Of a stretch of 64,000 nucleotides of DNA, positions 55,584 to 64,000 are shown piece after piece. Made by a program: the position numbers and the translations under genes. Location: contig JANNOI010000019.1 of the NCBI GenBank assembly GCA_031398975.1, positions 1 to 64,000 of the forward strand, in the 5' to 3' direction. Each line of letters begins with the position of its first letter. Position 1 is the first letter of the stretch. The DNA is from JAKFWI01 sp031398975 (GTDB taxonomy: Bacteria; Pseudomonadota; Alphaproteobacteria; Caulobacterales; Aquidulcibacteraceae). Under the pieces are notes generated by a model. The model did not search any database. It saw only the letters and a program-made list of their open reading frames with translations, and was not told where the DNA came from.

Positions 55584-56079
55584 ACCGTTTGCCCCGTCTC
55601 GCCTTACCGAACCCTGCGATCGCAACGCTCGATTATACATCGATCGACCCTAATCCTACGCGCCGCGGTGATGCGTGGCCGTTCGCTTAGCGAGATTGAG
55701 CTGGTTTCAGGCAGCGCGCTCGCGGCGAGGGAAGGGTTGGTGTTTGGTTCGCTCATGTCGGTCTGCTCCGCCGTCCCGTTCCTTTCCGCATGAGGCGGTG
55801 GCGGGCGGCAGGAACGGCGCATGGCCGGAGCGTATCAGGGCGGCGCGCAAGGGGTGCTGAAGGTAGGGCGGACCGGATGCCCCGGAGACCAAAGGCACCG
55901 CCCCCTTTGCGCGCCGCCCGCGCTCCGGCACATGCGCCGTCCGCCCGCCCCTTCCCGGCTCTGCGTCCCCCAGCCCTGTGTGAAGGACACCAAGGCCGGG
56001 CCAGGTACCGGCGCAGCGCGTCCAAGCTCATGGACCAATGCCGACCCAACCGATCAGGCTTGTGCCATCCCAGAGCGGC
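55584..56079. other. Gene-poor island segment
   Basis: About 500 bases with no supportable gene. Short open frames here are GC-rich shadows with no recognisable motif. The stretch contains the long imperfect inverted repeat at 55811-55942 described separately. Confidence 0.4.
55811..55942. repeat. Long imperfect inverted repeat (hairpin of about 43-base arms)
   Basis: The arm at 55811-55854 and the arm at about 55900-55942 are imperfectly complementary along their whole length. Shared blocks include ACGGCGCATG, CCGGAGCG and GGGCGGCGCGCAA. They surround a loop of about 45 bases. A transcript would fold into a long GC-rich stem. It could be a repetitive element, a structured RNA or a strong two-way terminator between the methyltransferase promoter and the integrase remnant. 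No family recognised. Confidence 0.55.
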
Positions 56080-56740
56080 TCATCCGCAAAGCGCGCAGGC
56101 GACGCGTGAATCAGACTCACGTGTCGAAAACCGCTCGGGAATGTCGAAAAAGCAATCCATAAAGCCACTGCCAGTCGAAAAATGCGCCACCCGGTAGCTT
56201 GGGCTGCCTTCCGCGCGCCTCTCGCTACCCCGTCCGCACACCAGCGCAGCGGCGACCATGTCGGATACATCGTTTGCGGCCTGACGCGCGGCGATGTCAG
56301 TGCGGTGGGCATAGCGCTGCGTGGTGGAGGTATTCTTGTGGCCGAGCAGCGCGCCAATGATCGGCAGTGACAGGCCATTGGCGGCGCCGAAGCTTGCAAA
56401 TCTGTGCCGCAGGTCATGCATCCGGAAATCATCGAGCCCGGCTGCAGCTCGCACATCGCGCCAGATTTTCGGCAGGCCTTCGTACGGCCCCGTTCCTTTG
56501 GCATTCGCGGTTCACCCGTATCGCGCCGTGCGGGCCGCCGTCTGCTTCGAATGCCGACAAAGCATCGCCGAGGCGCAGAGCTTCGGCCTGGGTGAGATCG
56601 CGCTCGCGCTGCATACCAGGCGGGACGTGAACCCCGTGGCAGGGGTCTTCTCCAGCAGCTCCAGATCGATTGCATAGGCAAACACACTCTCCAGCATCGC
56701 GATCGTCCTGCGCGCGGTGCCGATGCGGCTTTTGTGCACA
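56080..56740 (-). pseudogene. Degenerate tyrosine integrase next to tRNA-Thr
   Basis: Fragments of one integrase appear in different frames. IGTARRTIAMLESVFAYAID is part of the N-terminal SAM-like domain. ERDLTQAEALRLGDALSAFE follows after a frameshift. The catalytic C-terminus is GLPKIWRDVRAAAGLDDF, HDLRHRFASFGAANGLSL and LLGHKNTSTTQRYAHRTDIA, with the H-x-x-R box, His and Tyr region. The region that should carry the first catalytic Arg (TGCRxxE) is deleted. The gene lies on the 3' side of, and in the same direction as, tRNA-Thr, the usual arrangement for tRNA-targeting islands. Inactive. Confidence 0.85.
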
Positions 56741-56929
56741 ATTGCTATTCGTAATGGGCACACGGGTCCGCAGCGCGCCCTGGGCTTTGGTTGGGCGGCG
56801 TTGCTTGTGGCGGCGGTTGTCTTCCAGCCCACGTCCGCGCCGTACGGGCCGCGATGCGCGATCCCGACTCCGCGCGCTTTGGCGAGGCATGGAGAGCTGA
56901 CCCGACTTGCGCCGCAATGCGCGGGGAAA

Positions 56930-57005
56930 TGGCGCCGCTTGCGTGACTCGAACACGCGACCCCCGCATTACGAATGCGGTGCTCTACCGGCTGAGCTAAA
57001 GCGGC
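56930..57005 (-). tRNA. tRNA-Thr (anticodon CGT)
   Basis: A 76-base tRNA with acceptor stem GCCGCTT (56999-57005) pairing with AAGCGGC before an encoded CCA (56930-56932). The anticodon loop TTCGTAA gives CGT, and the T-loop is GTTCGAGTC. The degenerate integrase on its 3' side shows the gene served as an integration target. Confidence 0.95.
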
Positions 57006-57111
57006 CCGATTCCGGCGCGGGCGCGCGGGGCGCGGGCGACGGCGGGGGGAACCTAGACGGACCGGGGGCGGATCGCAAGCTCGGGCTGGGCGGCGACCGC
57101 GGCGCGGGGCC

Positions 57112-58536
57112 CTAATGGGCGCCGGCAGGGTCCTTGGCGGGGACTTCCTTGGCGCGGATGGGCTCGCCGCCGTCGGGGTCGGAGCGTGGGGCAGGCGGGA
57201 GGGCGAGCACGGAGCCCAAGCCTGCGTCGCGGCCGCCGCGTTCGAGACGGGGATGGATGAGCTGGCCCGCGTCCCCGAACACATAGACAAGGCGCGCCCA
57301 ATCGGCGTCGTCGTACAGGAAGGCCGGGCCGTCGGGGTCGAGGTCGGACCAGTCGGGTTCGCGCGGGGCGATGGCGGCCTGGGCGAGCCAGGAGCGCGCG
57401 GCCGCCTCATCGCCGCGCCCGCGGGAGACGGCGGCGAACAGGGCGCAGATGCGCGAGGACGGGTTCTCCCGATAGGCGTGCTCCAGCGCGTCCCAGGCGG
57501 CGGCCCAATCGCCGCGGGCCATGGCGAGATCGGCGGCGATGATCTTGCTCTCGCGATGCTCGGGTTTCAGGTCGACGAGGCCGGCCATGCGCTTGGCGCG
57601 CTCGGCGTCGGGCTCGTCGGATTTCAGGTCACGATAGGCGTGGGCGATGGCGGGATGGGGGGCGGTCTCCCAGGCTTCCTCGAGGATCGAGGCGGCCTTC
57701 CAGGTCTTGGCCTCGTCCAGCAACAGGCGCGCCGCGATCACGGCGGCGGGCGCAAAGCCGGGCGCGAGCCGCACGGCCTTTTCCGCCAATTGCACAGCCT
57801 TTTCGCCCTTGCGATCGCGATCCTCGCGGGCGGCGGCGGCGGTGAGCAGCACGGCGCGGCGGCGCGTGACCACGCGCGGCTCGAGGAATTTGCGCCGCTC
57901 CCCCTCCTCCAGCGCTTCGATCGCGCCCTCCCAATCGCCGGCCTGGACGCGCAGCTCGAACAGGGACTGGAACGGCCATTGCGCGGTTTTGGAAAGCTTC
58001 AGCGCGGCGGCGGCGTGGCCGATCGCGGCGGTGCGGTCCCCGCGCTTCAGCGCCGAGGCGAGCAGGCCCTTGCGGCCCAGCAATTCGGTGTCCTCGTTGG
58101 CGAGCATGCCGGAATAGGCGCGCTCCGCCCCCGCCACATCGCCGGCCACCTCGGCCGCGCGCGCTTCCAGCAGGGTGGCGAGACGCGGCTCCTCGATCAG
58201 ATTCTCCGCCTTGTCGGCGTGTTTGCGCGCGTCCTCGAACTCCCCGGCCTCGGCGGCGATCAGGCCGAGCGCCAAGGCCTCCTGGCCGCGCTTGCGCTTG
58301 TCGCGGTCTGCGGCCTTGCCGATGCGGCTGGGCGCGTCGAGCAGCAGGATCACGAAGCGGATCACCGGCAGGAACAGCGCCATGAAGAACGTGATCGCGA
58401 GCACGCCGAACAGCGCCGTCGTTTCGATGCGCACGCCGAACCATTCGATCATCACCACGCCCGGCGCTTGCGAGGCGGAGATGGCCGTCAGCGCCGCGAT
58501 CACGGCAACGACGAGCAGGATCGCCAAACGGATCAT
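57112..58536 (-). CDS. hemY: HemY family protein (heme biosynthesis-associated, TPR)
   Basis: A 474-residue inner-membrane protein with two N-terminal hydrophobic segments (about 4-22 and 40-62), the HemY_N signature VVMIEWFGVRIETTALFGVL, and a long TPR-like helical region (about 90-400). HemY is linked with heme/porphyrin biosynthesis in proteobacteria, although its exact role is unsettled. It starts 5 bases after the end of the Mic60-like gene, in one operon with hemC and hemD. The C-terminal 60 residues are low-complexity and proline-rich. Confidence 0.9.
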   Translation of the reverse strand: MIRLAILLVVAVIAALTAISASQAPGVVMIEWFGVRIETTALFGVLAITFFMALFLPVIRFVILLLDAPSRIGKAADRDKRKRGQEALALGLIAAEAGEFEDARKHADKAENLIEEPRLATLLEARAAEVAGDVAGAERAYSGMLANEDTELLGRKGLLASALKRGDRTAAIGHAAAALKLSKTAQWPFQSLFELRVQAGDWEGAIEALEEGERRKFLEPRVVTRRRAVLLTAAAAREDRDRKGEKAVQLAEKAVRLAPGFAPAAVIAARLLLDEAKTWKAASILEEAWETAPHPAIAHAYRDLKSDEPDAERAKRMAGLVDLKPEHRESKIIAADLAMARGDWAAAWDALEHAYRENPSSRICALFAAVSRGRGDEAAARSWLAQAAIAPREPDWSDLDPDGPAFLYDDADWARLVYVFGDAGQLIHPRLERGGRDAGLGSVLALPPAPRSDPDGGEPIRAKEVPAKDPAGAH

Positions 58537-58541
58537 GGGGC

Positions 58542-59795
58542 CTACCCTCTGCGCGAAAGCTCGGCGCGGATCGCGGCGAGGCGGGTGTCGATTTCCAGGC
58601 GCTGGCGCGCCTTTGCGAGCCAGGGCGCAGCGACCTTGGCGGGCGCGCCGGTGAGGCGCGACAGTTCGGCGACCGCGGCGGTGAAATCATCGGCGGCGAT
58701 GCGGGCGGCGGCGCGCTCGACGCGGGAATTGGCGGTGTCCTTGGCGCTGGCGCTGCGCACGACGATGAATTGCGCCATCGTGGCCTGCACGTGGCCCCAG
58801 AAGCCCCCGCCCGCTTCCGCCTGGCGCGCGGCGCGCACGATATCGAGCTCGAGGGCGGCGAATTCGTCGCGCAGCTCCGCGCGGGTGGGCGCGCCGCGCT
58901 TCGAGAGGGTGGCGAGCGCGATGACGTTGGGATCCTCGGGCAGCACGGCCTGAAGCGCGGAATAGGCCTGGTCGAAAGGTCCGGAGGAGCGTGCGGCGTC
59001 GGTGGCGGCGGCGACCGCAAAGGCCGCGCGCGCCGCCTCGCTGGCGGAGCGGGACCCGGCGGCGACGTTGGCGAATTCGCCCTGCAGGGTCGTGAGCGCC
59101 GCGCTGAGCTTTGCGACCTCCTCCGCCGAGGCGGCGGCGTTCAGGCGGGTTTCGATCTCCTTGGATTGCGTAGCGAGGTTCTGCAGGCGCTGAGCGATCT
59201 CGGCGGGGCTCGCGCCGGCGGCGGCCTCGAACGCGTCCGCGCGCTGGGCGGAGGCTTCGAGCTGCTCCACCCGCGCCTGCATGGCGGCGACGGTGCGATA
59301 GAGCTGGGCGGGCGAGGCGGCGTTGGGGTCCGCGGGCAGGCTTTCGAGCGCGAGGATCCGCTTGCGCAGCGCCTCGGTTTCGGGCGGGCCGTTCGGCAGA
59401 AGCTTGAGGCCCGACTCGATCTTGGCGACCTTGGCCTGCGCGGAGCCTAGGGAGGCCTTGACGGCCTGATAATCGGCGGCGAATTCAGGCGACACGCCGC
59501 CCGAGGCGTCGATCAGGCGCAATTTGTCCTGCGCTTCGGCCAGGGTGCGCGCGGCGGCGGCGTTGGCCTGGCGCACCTGGGTAAGTTCGTCAGGCGCTGC
59601 GGCGTCCAGCAACGGGGCGAGCGCGGGCGTGCGAGGCGCGAGCGCGCCCATGGCCGCGCCGCCGAGCGCAGCCACCGCCGACAGCGCGACCGCGGCCCCC
59701 ATGCCGATCCCTTGCGCGGGCGGGCGATCGGCCGGCTCGAAGTCCACGTCGATCGGCTCTGCACGTCCGCGGTCCCCCGCTTCGGTCGCGCCCAT
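58542..59795 (-). CDS. Mic60-like (mitofilin family) membrane protein
   Basis: A 417-residue protein. A short charged N-terminus is followed by one transmembrane helix (about 33-52, GAAVALSAVAALGGAAMGAL), then a long coiled-coil-like Ala/Gln/Glu-rich region (about 75-260) and a C-terminal helical domain (WGHVQATMAQFIVVRSASAK and FTAAVAELSRLTGAPAKVAA). This matches the alphaproteobacterial homologues of mitochondrial Mic60, usually encoded beside hemY, which shape inner-membrane folds. The ATG at 59793-59795 has a GGGGGAG sequence before it. It lies 95 bases behind hemD and overlaps nothing. Confidence 0.8.
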   Translation of the reverse strand: MGATEAGDRGRAEPIDVDFEPADRPPAQGIGMGAAVALSAVAALGGAAMGALAPRTPALAPLLDAAAPDELTQVRQANAAAARTLAEAQDKLRLIDASGGVSPEFAADYQAVKASLGSAQAKVAKIESGLKLLPNGPPETEALRKRILALESLPADPNAASPAQLYRTVAAMQARVEQLEASAQRADAFEAAAGASPAEIAQRLQNLATQSKEIETRLNAAASAEEVAKLSAALTTLQGEFANVAAGSRSASEAARAAFAVAAATDAARSSGPFDQAYSALQAVLPEDPNVIALATLSKRGAPTRAELRDEFAALELDIVRAARQAEAGGGFWGHVQATMAQFIVVRSASAKDTANSRVERAAARIAADDFTAAVAELSRLTGAPAKVAAPWLAKARQRLEIDTRLAAIRAELSRRG

Positions 59796-59890
59796 GAGCT
59801 CCCCCTTGCCTGCCGGACTTCTCCCGGCCAAACCAGCTTCCCGAATCAGGAAGTTAAGCGCTGGCCTCGTTCGGCTCAAGCCGCTTCGGC

Positions 59891-60577
59891 TTATGGAGCC
59901 TGGGCGAGCGCCAGCAGTGCGGCCTCCCGCGGCGCCGCGGCGATGCGGACGCCGGCCCAAGCGCGCGCCCGCGCGGCTGCGGCGACGCGCGCCGATAGGC
60001 ACCAGGCCTCCACGCGCTGAAGGTCGAACACGGCGGCCAGCGCGACGAACGCGCTCGCCGCGCGCGCGCTGTGGAACAGCACGGCCTCCACCGCGCCCGC
60101 GTGCAGCGCCGCGCGGGCGGGCGCGCTCAACGCAGCGACGGGATCGGCGCGATAGAGGATCCGGCGCTCGGCCGCGAAGCCCGCCGCCGCCAGCGCGCCC
60201 GTAAGATCGAACGCGACCGCCTCCCCGCTCAAATGCACCAGCAGGCCGGCCTCGGGCTTGAGCAGTGCGACCGCGAGCGCCGCGAGATCGCCGCCCGCGC
60301 CATCGGCCGATCGCACGCCGCGAAAGCCCCGCGCCAGGGCGGCTTCCGCCGTCGCCTCCCCCACCGCCAGCGCCGGCACCGCTAGCGCAGCGTCCGGCGC
60401 GAGGCGCGCGGCCGTCGCGCTGGTCAGCAGCACCGCCTGCACGCCCCCAAACCCGCCTGCCGTCGGGATCGGCGTCACGGTGAGAACCGGGCTGACGATG
60501 GCGGTCCGCCCGAGCGCGCCCAGCGCCTCAGCGGTGCGCGTCGCGTCCGGCGCCGCGCGGGTAACGAGCAGCGCCAT
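59891..60577 (-). CDS. hemD: Uroporphyrinogen-III synthase
   Basis: A 228-residue protein with the two-domain HemD pattern: [20 protein letters not shown] at the start, [20 protein letters not shown] in the middle, [20 protein letters not shown] and [20 protein letters not shown] toward the end. The family is divergent in sequence; position 3 bases behind hemC is strong supporting evidence. It closes and isomerises hydroxymethylbilane to uroporphyrinogen III, the branch point to heme, siroheme and cobalamin. Confidence 0.88.
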   Translation of the reverse strand: MALLVTRAAPDATRTAEALGALGRTAIVSPVLTVTPIPTAGGFGGVQAVLLTSATAARLAPDAALAVPALAVGEATAEAALARGFRGVRSADGAGGDLAALAVALLKPEAGLLVHLSGEAVAFDLTGALAAAGFAAERRILYRADPVAALSAPARAALHAGAVEAVLFHSARAASAFVALAAVFDLQRVEAWCLSARVAAAARARAWAGVRIAAAPREAALLALAQAP

Positions 60578-60580
60578 GCC

Positions 60581-61519
60581 TCACCCCGCGCCCGCCGCCA
60601 CCCAGGCCGGCCCGGCGCGGGCGCGCAGAATGCGCCCCACCGCCTCGCCGAGCGCGGCGGCGTCTCCCGGGGTCCCCGCAGGAGCGGACAGCGTCTCGCG
60701 CCAGCGCGTGACCCCGTCCGGCGTCAGGACCTCCCCGATCAGGTTCAGCACGCCGCCCTCAACCCGCGCAAAGGCCGCGATCGGGGTGCGGCAGGAGCCG
60801 TCCAGCGCATCGAGCACGCCCCGCTCGGCCTCCGCCGCCAGGCGTACGCCGTGATCCTCGATTGCGGTGGCCGCCGCCAGCGCGCGCACGTCGTGCGCGC
60901 GGGCCACGAGCGCGAGCGTGCCCTGCCCCGCCGCGGGCGGCATGGCCTCGGGGTCGAGGAGGCTCGCGGCCGCGTGCGCAAGGCCCAGGCGCTTCAGCCC
61001 CGCGAGCGCCAGGAAACTCGCCTGCACGACCCCCGCCTCGACCTTGGCGAGCCGGGTGCCCACATTGCCGCGCAACATCACGACGCGCAGATCCGGGCGC
61101 GCATGCAGGCATTGCGCCTGCCGGCGCAGGGAGGCGGTGCCGATCAATGCGCCGGGCGGCAGATCCTCGAAGCGGGTTACGCTGCGGCAGATGAAGGCGT
61201 CGCGCGGATCCTCCCGCTCGGGGGTGGCGGCGAGCACCAGCCCCTCGGGCAGGCGCGTGGGCAGGTCCTTCAGCGAGTGCACCGCCAGATCGATCCGCCC
61301 CGACAACAGCGCCTCGTCGAGCTCCTTGGTGAACAGCCCCTTGCCGCCGGCCTCGGCGAGCGTGCGATCGGTGATCCGGTCGCCGCTCGTGAGGAAGGGC
61401 GCGATCTCGATCGCCGCCTCTTCCTGCGACAGGGCGGCCGCCAGACGGGACTGGACATGGCGGGTCTGGGCGAGCGAAAGCGGCGAGCTGCGCGCCCCGA
61501 GGCGAAGGGCCGGGCTCAT
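60581..61519 (-). CDS. hemC: Hydroxymethylbilane synthase (porphobilinogen deaminase)
   Basis: A 312-residue enzyme condensing four porphobilinogen units. Motifs are [20 protein letters not shown] at the start, [39 protein letters not shown] (catalytic Asp region), [32 protein letters not shown], and the dipyrromethane-cofactor Cys in [13 protein letters not shown]. The ATG at 61517-61519 gives the expected start; frames upstream are not protein-like. It begins the hemC-hemD-Mic60-hemY unit and is divergent from tsaD by 72 bases, the usual alphaproteobacterial arrangement. Confidence 0.95.
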   Translation of the reverse strand: MSPALRLGARSSPLSLAQTRHVQSRLAAALSQEEAAIEIAPFLTSGDRITDRTLAEAGGKGLFTKELDEALLSGRIDLAVHSLKDLPTRLPEGLVLAATPEREDPRDAFICRSVTRFEDLPPGALIGTASLRRQAQCLHARPDLRVVMLRGNVGTRLAKVEAGVVQASFLALAGLKRLGLAHAAASLLDPEAMPPAAGQGTLALVARAHDVRALAAATAIEDHGVRLAAEAERGVLDALDGSCRTPIAAFARVEGGVLNLIGEVLTPDGVTRWRETLSAPAGTPGDAAALGEAVGRILRARAGPAWVAAGAG

Positions 61520-61591
61520 GCGCGCCGCGCTTTTCCTGATTTTGCGTCTATCATGGCGCGCATAACGCGTTTTCCGGCGGTTAGAGGCGTG

Positions 61592-62683
61592 ATGCAAGAG
61601 CAGGTGATCCTGGGGATCGAAACCAGTTGCGACGAAACCGCCGCAGCGGTCGTTGCGCTGGACCAAGCGGGCGGGCGCGCGCGCATCCTGGGGGACGTGA
61701 TCTGGGGCCAGGCCGAGCAGCACGCCGCGTTCGGCGGCGTGGTGCCCGAGATCGCGGCGCGCGCGCATGTGGAGCGGCTCGACCACGCGATCGCGGCGGC
61801 GATGGCGCAGGCGCGCCTTGGCTTCGACGATCTCACCGGGGTGGCGGCGACCGCCGGCCCCGGCCTCGTCGGGGGGGTGATGGTGGGACTGGCGACCGGC
61901 CAGGCGATCGCGCTGGCGCGGGGCGTGGCGTTTTCCGCGGTGAACCATCTCGAGGGCCACGCGCTTTCGCCCCGGCTCTCGGAGCGGCTCGATTTTCCCT
62001 ATTTGCTGCTGCTGGCCTCGGGCGGGCATTGCCAATTCCTGGCGGTGGAAGGGCTCGGGCGCTATCGCCGGCTGGGCTCCACGATCGACGACGCCGCCGG
62101 CGAGGCCTTCGACAAGGCCGCCAAATTGCTCGATCTGGGCTTTCCCGGGGGCCCTGCTCTCGAGCGCGCGGCCGCGCTGGGCGATCCCCATCGTTTTGCG
62201 TTTCCCCGCCCGATGGCAGGGCGGCCGGGCTGCGACCTTTCCTTCGCCGGCCTCAAGACCGCCCTCGTCCGCCAGGCCCAGGCGCTCGCGCCGCTGACCG
62301 AGCGCGACCGCGCCGATCTCGCCGCCAGCTTCCAAGAAGCGGCGCTGGACGTGATCCTCGATCGCACCGCCCAGGCGCTCGAGCTCCACACGCAGATGTC
62401 TTCGGGGCGGGTGCTGGTGGCGGCGGGCGGCGTGGCCGCCAATATGGGGCTGCGCGCGCGCCTGGCCGCGCTGGCGCAGGCCCGTTCCTACCGCTTCGTG
62501 GCCCCGCCGCTGCGCTATTGTACCGATAACGCCGCCATGATCGCGCTCGCCGGCGCGGAGCGTCTCGCGCGCGGCTTAAGCGACCCGCTGGACGTGAAGG
62601 CCCGGCCGCGCTGGCCCCTGGACGAGGAAGCCGCCGCCGCCCGCCCGCTGCATATCGCGGGACGCAAGGGCGCCAAGGCGTAA
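61592..62683 (+). CDS. tsaD: tRNA N6-adenosine threonylcarbamoyltransferase TsaD
   Basis: A 363-residue member of the Kae1/TsaD family that, with TsaB and TsaE, adds threonylcarbamoyl to A37 of ANN-decoding tRNAs. Motifs: [19 protein letters not shown] at the start, [20 protein letters not shown], the metal-binding [13 protein letters not shown] (His-x3-His), [16 protein letters not shown], and [25 protein letters not shown] lies 5-6 bases before the ATG at 61592; a longer start at 61553 is possible but not favoured. It is followed by gpsA after 17 bases. Confidence 0.95.
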   Translation: MQEQVILGIETSCDETAAAVVALDQAGGRARILGDVIWGQAEQHAAFGGVVPEIAARAHVERLDHAIAAAMAQARLGFDDLTGVAATAGPGLVGGVMVGLATGQAIALARGVAFSAVNHLEGHALSPRLSERLDFPYLLLLASGGHCQFLAVEGLGRYRRLGSTIDDAAGEAFDKAAKLLDLGFPGGPALERAAALGDPHRFAFPRPMAGRPGCDLSFAGLKTALVRQAQALAPLTERDRADLAASFQEAALDVILDRTAQALELHTQMSSGRVLVAAGGVAANMGLRARLAALAQARSYRFVAPPLRYCTDNAAMIALAGAERLARGLSDPLDVKARPRWPLDEEAAAARPLHIAGRKGAKA

Positions 62684-62700
62684 AGGGCGAGGGGCGGGCG

Positions 62701-63693
62701 ATGAGGCATGTCGGGGTGTTGGGGGCGGGCGCCTGGGGCGCGGCGTTGGCGCAGGTGGCCGCACAGGCCGGCCGGCGGGTGAGCCTGTGGGCGCGCAACC
62801 CCGAAACGGCGGAAGCGATTAATTTTACGCACGAAAACGCGCCGTACCTGCCGGGTCAGACGCTCCATCCCGCCATCCGCGCCACCGCCGAGCTGGGCGA
62901 CATCGCCGCCGCCGACCTCGTTCTCGCGGTGGTCCCGGCGCAATTCCTGCGCGCTGTGCTCACGCGGCTGGCCCCGTTGCTGGCGCCGGGGGCGCCGATA
63001 ATCGTGTGCGCCAAGGGGGTGGAGCAGGGCAGCCTCGCGCTGATGACGCAGGTGCTGGAGGAGACCGCGCCGACCGCGCGCGCAGGCGTGCTGTCGGGGC
63101 CCGGCTTCGCCCGCGACGTGGCGCGCGGCCTGCCCACGGCCGTGACCATCGCCACCGCGGACGCAGACCTCGGCCGGCAGGTGGTGGACGCGCTGGGCCT
63201 GCCCACCTTCCGCCCCTATCGCAGCACCGACATGGTCGGCGCCGAGATCGGGGGGGCGGTCAAGAACGTGATCGCCATTGCCTGCGGCATCGCCGAGGGC
63301 CGCCTCTTGGGCGAGGGCGCGCGCGCGGCGCTGATCACCCGGGGCTTCGCCGAGCTGACCCGGCTGGGGCTCGCCATGGGCGCCCGCGCCGAGACGCTCA
63401 ACGGCCTCTGCGGGCTGGGGGACCTCGTGCTCACCTGCGTGAGCCGCACCTCGCGCAACACCTCGCTGGGGGTGAGCCTCGGGGAAGGCCGCGCCATCGC
63501 CGAGGTGCTCAAGGAGCGGCGCAGCGTCGCCGAGGGGGCTGCGAGCGCCCCCGCGATCGCCGCGCTCGCACGCCGCCACGGGGTGGAGATGCCGATTTCG
63601 GCGGCGGTGGCCGAGATCGTGGCCGAACGGCTGAGCGTGGATGCGGCGATCGAGGCGCTCCTGTCGCGGCCGTTCCGCGCGGAGGGCGCGTGA
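62701..63693 (+). CDS. gpsA: Glycerol-3-phosphate dehydrogenase [NAD(P)+]
   Basis: A 330-residue enzyme making sn-glycerol 3-phosphate from dihydroxyacetone phosphate for phospholipid synthesis. The dinucleotide-binding start is VGVLGAGAWGAALAQVAAQA; ENAPYLPGQTLHPAIRATAE and VCAKGVEQGSLALMTQVLEE follow; the catalytic Lys lies in EIGGAVKNVIAIACGIAEG; NGLCGLGDLVLTCVSRTSRN is the C-terminal signature. Length fits (about 330). The stop overlaps the start of the Rieske gene by four bases (GTGA). Confidence 0.95.
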   Translation: MRHVGVLGAGAWGAALAQVAAQAGRRVSLWARNPETAEAINFTHENAPYLPGQTLHPAIRATAELGDIAAADLVLAVVPAQFLRAVLTRLAPLLAPGAPIIVCAKGVEQGSLALMTQVLEETAPTARAGVLSGPGFARDVARGLPTAVTIATADADLGRQVVDALGLPTFRPYRSTDMVGAEIGGAVKNVIAIACGIAEGRLLGEGARAALITRGFAELTRLGLAMGARAETLNGLCGLGDLVLTCVSRTSRNTSLGVSLGEGRAIAEVLKERRSVAEGAASAPAIAALARRHGVEMPISAAVAEIVAERLSVDAAIEALLSRPFRAEGA

Positions 63694-64000
63694 GCGTGTG
63701 GCCCCCGCCCGATCCTGACAACCCCGCCCGCCCCCGCCCCGGCGCCAAGCTCGCGGCGCTGCGCGACATCCCGGAACCCGGCGCCCTGCTGGTCGATCGC
63801 GCGGCCGGGACGGCGCGGTTTTCGCTGATTCTGGTGCGCTTCGAGGGTGGTTTTGCGGGGTATGAGAACCGGTGCCCGCATGCGCGCCTGCCGCTCGAAC
63901 GCCCGGACGGGCGGGTGCTGCTGCAACAGGGCCGCTTCCTGGTGTGCGCCGCGCACGGCGCGAGCTTTCGCCTCAATGACGGCGTCTGCATCGCGGGCCC
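63690..64000 (+). CDS. Rieske [2Fe-2S] domain protein, partial
   Basis: A GTG at 63690-63692 overlaps the gpsA stop. The 103 codons visible read KLAALRDIPEPGALLV, LILVRFEGGFAGYENRCPHA, and LVCAAHGASFRLNDGVCIAG, with the two Rieske motifs CPH and CAAH. The protein runs off the right end of the window. Small proteins of this kind act as ferredoxin-like electron carriers or subunits of oxygenases. The conserved placement after gpsA in related genomes suggests a housekeeping role, but this cannot be told from the fragment. Confidence 0.85.
   Translation, partial: MSVWPPPDPDNPARPRPGAKLAALRDIPEPGALLVDRAAGTARFSLILVRFEGGFAGYENRCPHARLPLERPDGRVLLQQGRFLVCAAHGASFRLNDGVCIAG

Noticed and set aside
55790..56197. 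Plus-strand frame of about 135 codons in the island
   Set aside because: No motif, no ribosome-binding site and it spans the long inverted repeat; considered non-coding.

Overview
The window is a GC-rich (about two-thirds or more G+C by eye) chromosomal segment of an alphaproteobacterium. Three things point there: the linked set hemC-hemD-(Mic60-like)-hemY next to tsaD and gpsA; several TonB-dependent receptors (TBDRs) of the sphingomonad/caulobacter type with N-terminal TARKR/TAERR plugs; and a RutR-type regulator with a reductive pyrimidine pathway. I cannot fix the genus from sequence alone. There are no rRNA genes and no CRISPR array. Two tRNA genes are present, Ser-GGA and Thr-CGT.

Layout. 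1-542: edge of an integrated element. It holds the N-terminus of a DUF4102-type tyrosine integrase, a cluster of ACCGTCA repeats that look like integrase arm sites, and a CBS-domain gene cut off where the element begins. 659-17698: housekeeping and envelope genes (DUF599 membrane protein, alanine dehydrogenase, acetyl-CoA synthetase, MscS channel, FATP-type acyl-CoA synthetase, MFS exporter, a lipoprotein, SelO, a PhoX/DUF839 protein, a TrkA-N/RyR membrane protein and a GT22-like mannosyltransferase). 17957-30253: an accessory catabolic block with two TBDRs, an aldehyde dehydrogenase, a MetE-like protein lacking its zinc cysteines, a flavin monooxygenase, a VOC protein, an MFS transporter and two TetR regulators. 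This looks like uptake and breakdown of an unidentified small organic compound. 30503-32078: a lower-GC patch with one unknown membrane protein and a broken small gene.

32079-49636: a large pyrimidine nucleoside utilisation region. A TBDR, a CNT nucleoside transporter and an NCS1 permease would bring substrate in. Cytidine deaminase, nucleoside hydrolase and ribokinase would free the base and capture ribose. PreT/PreA, dihydropyrimidinase and a nitrilase-family beta-ureidopropionase would open the ring to beta-alanine. A class III aminotransferase and MmsA would finish at acetyl-CoA. A RutR-like repressor is encoded inside, and three intergenic sites resembling the RutR operator lie in front of the TBDR, the divergent hydrolase/PreT promoters and the divergent transporter promoters.

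49640-57005: between tRNA-Ser and tRNA-Thr lie msrA and a flavin monooxygenase, then a decayed island. The island holds a gene fusing a TIR domain to a ParA-type ATPase, an overlapping small partner gene that ends exactly at the terminus of an IS5-like remnant, a methyltransferase, a long imperfect inverted repeat and a degenerate integrase beside tRNA-Thr. The TIR-ParA pair is the best candidate for an undescribed system, most likely phage or plasmid defence. 57112-64000: core genes hemY, Mic60-like, hemD, hemC, tsaD, gpsA and the start of a Rieske protein.
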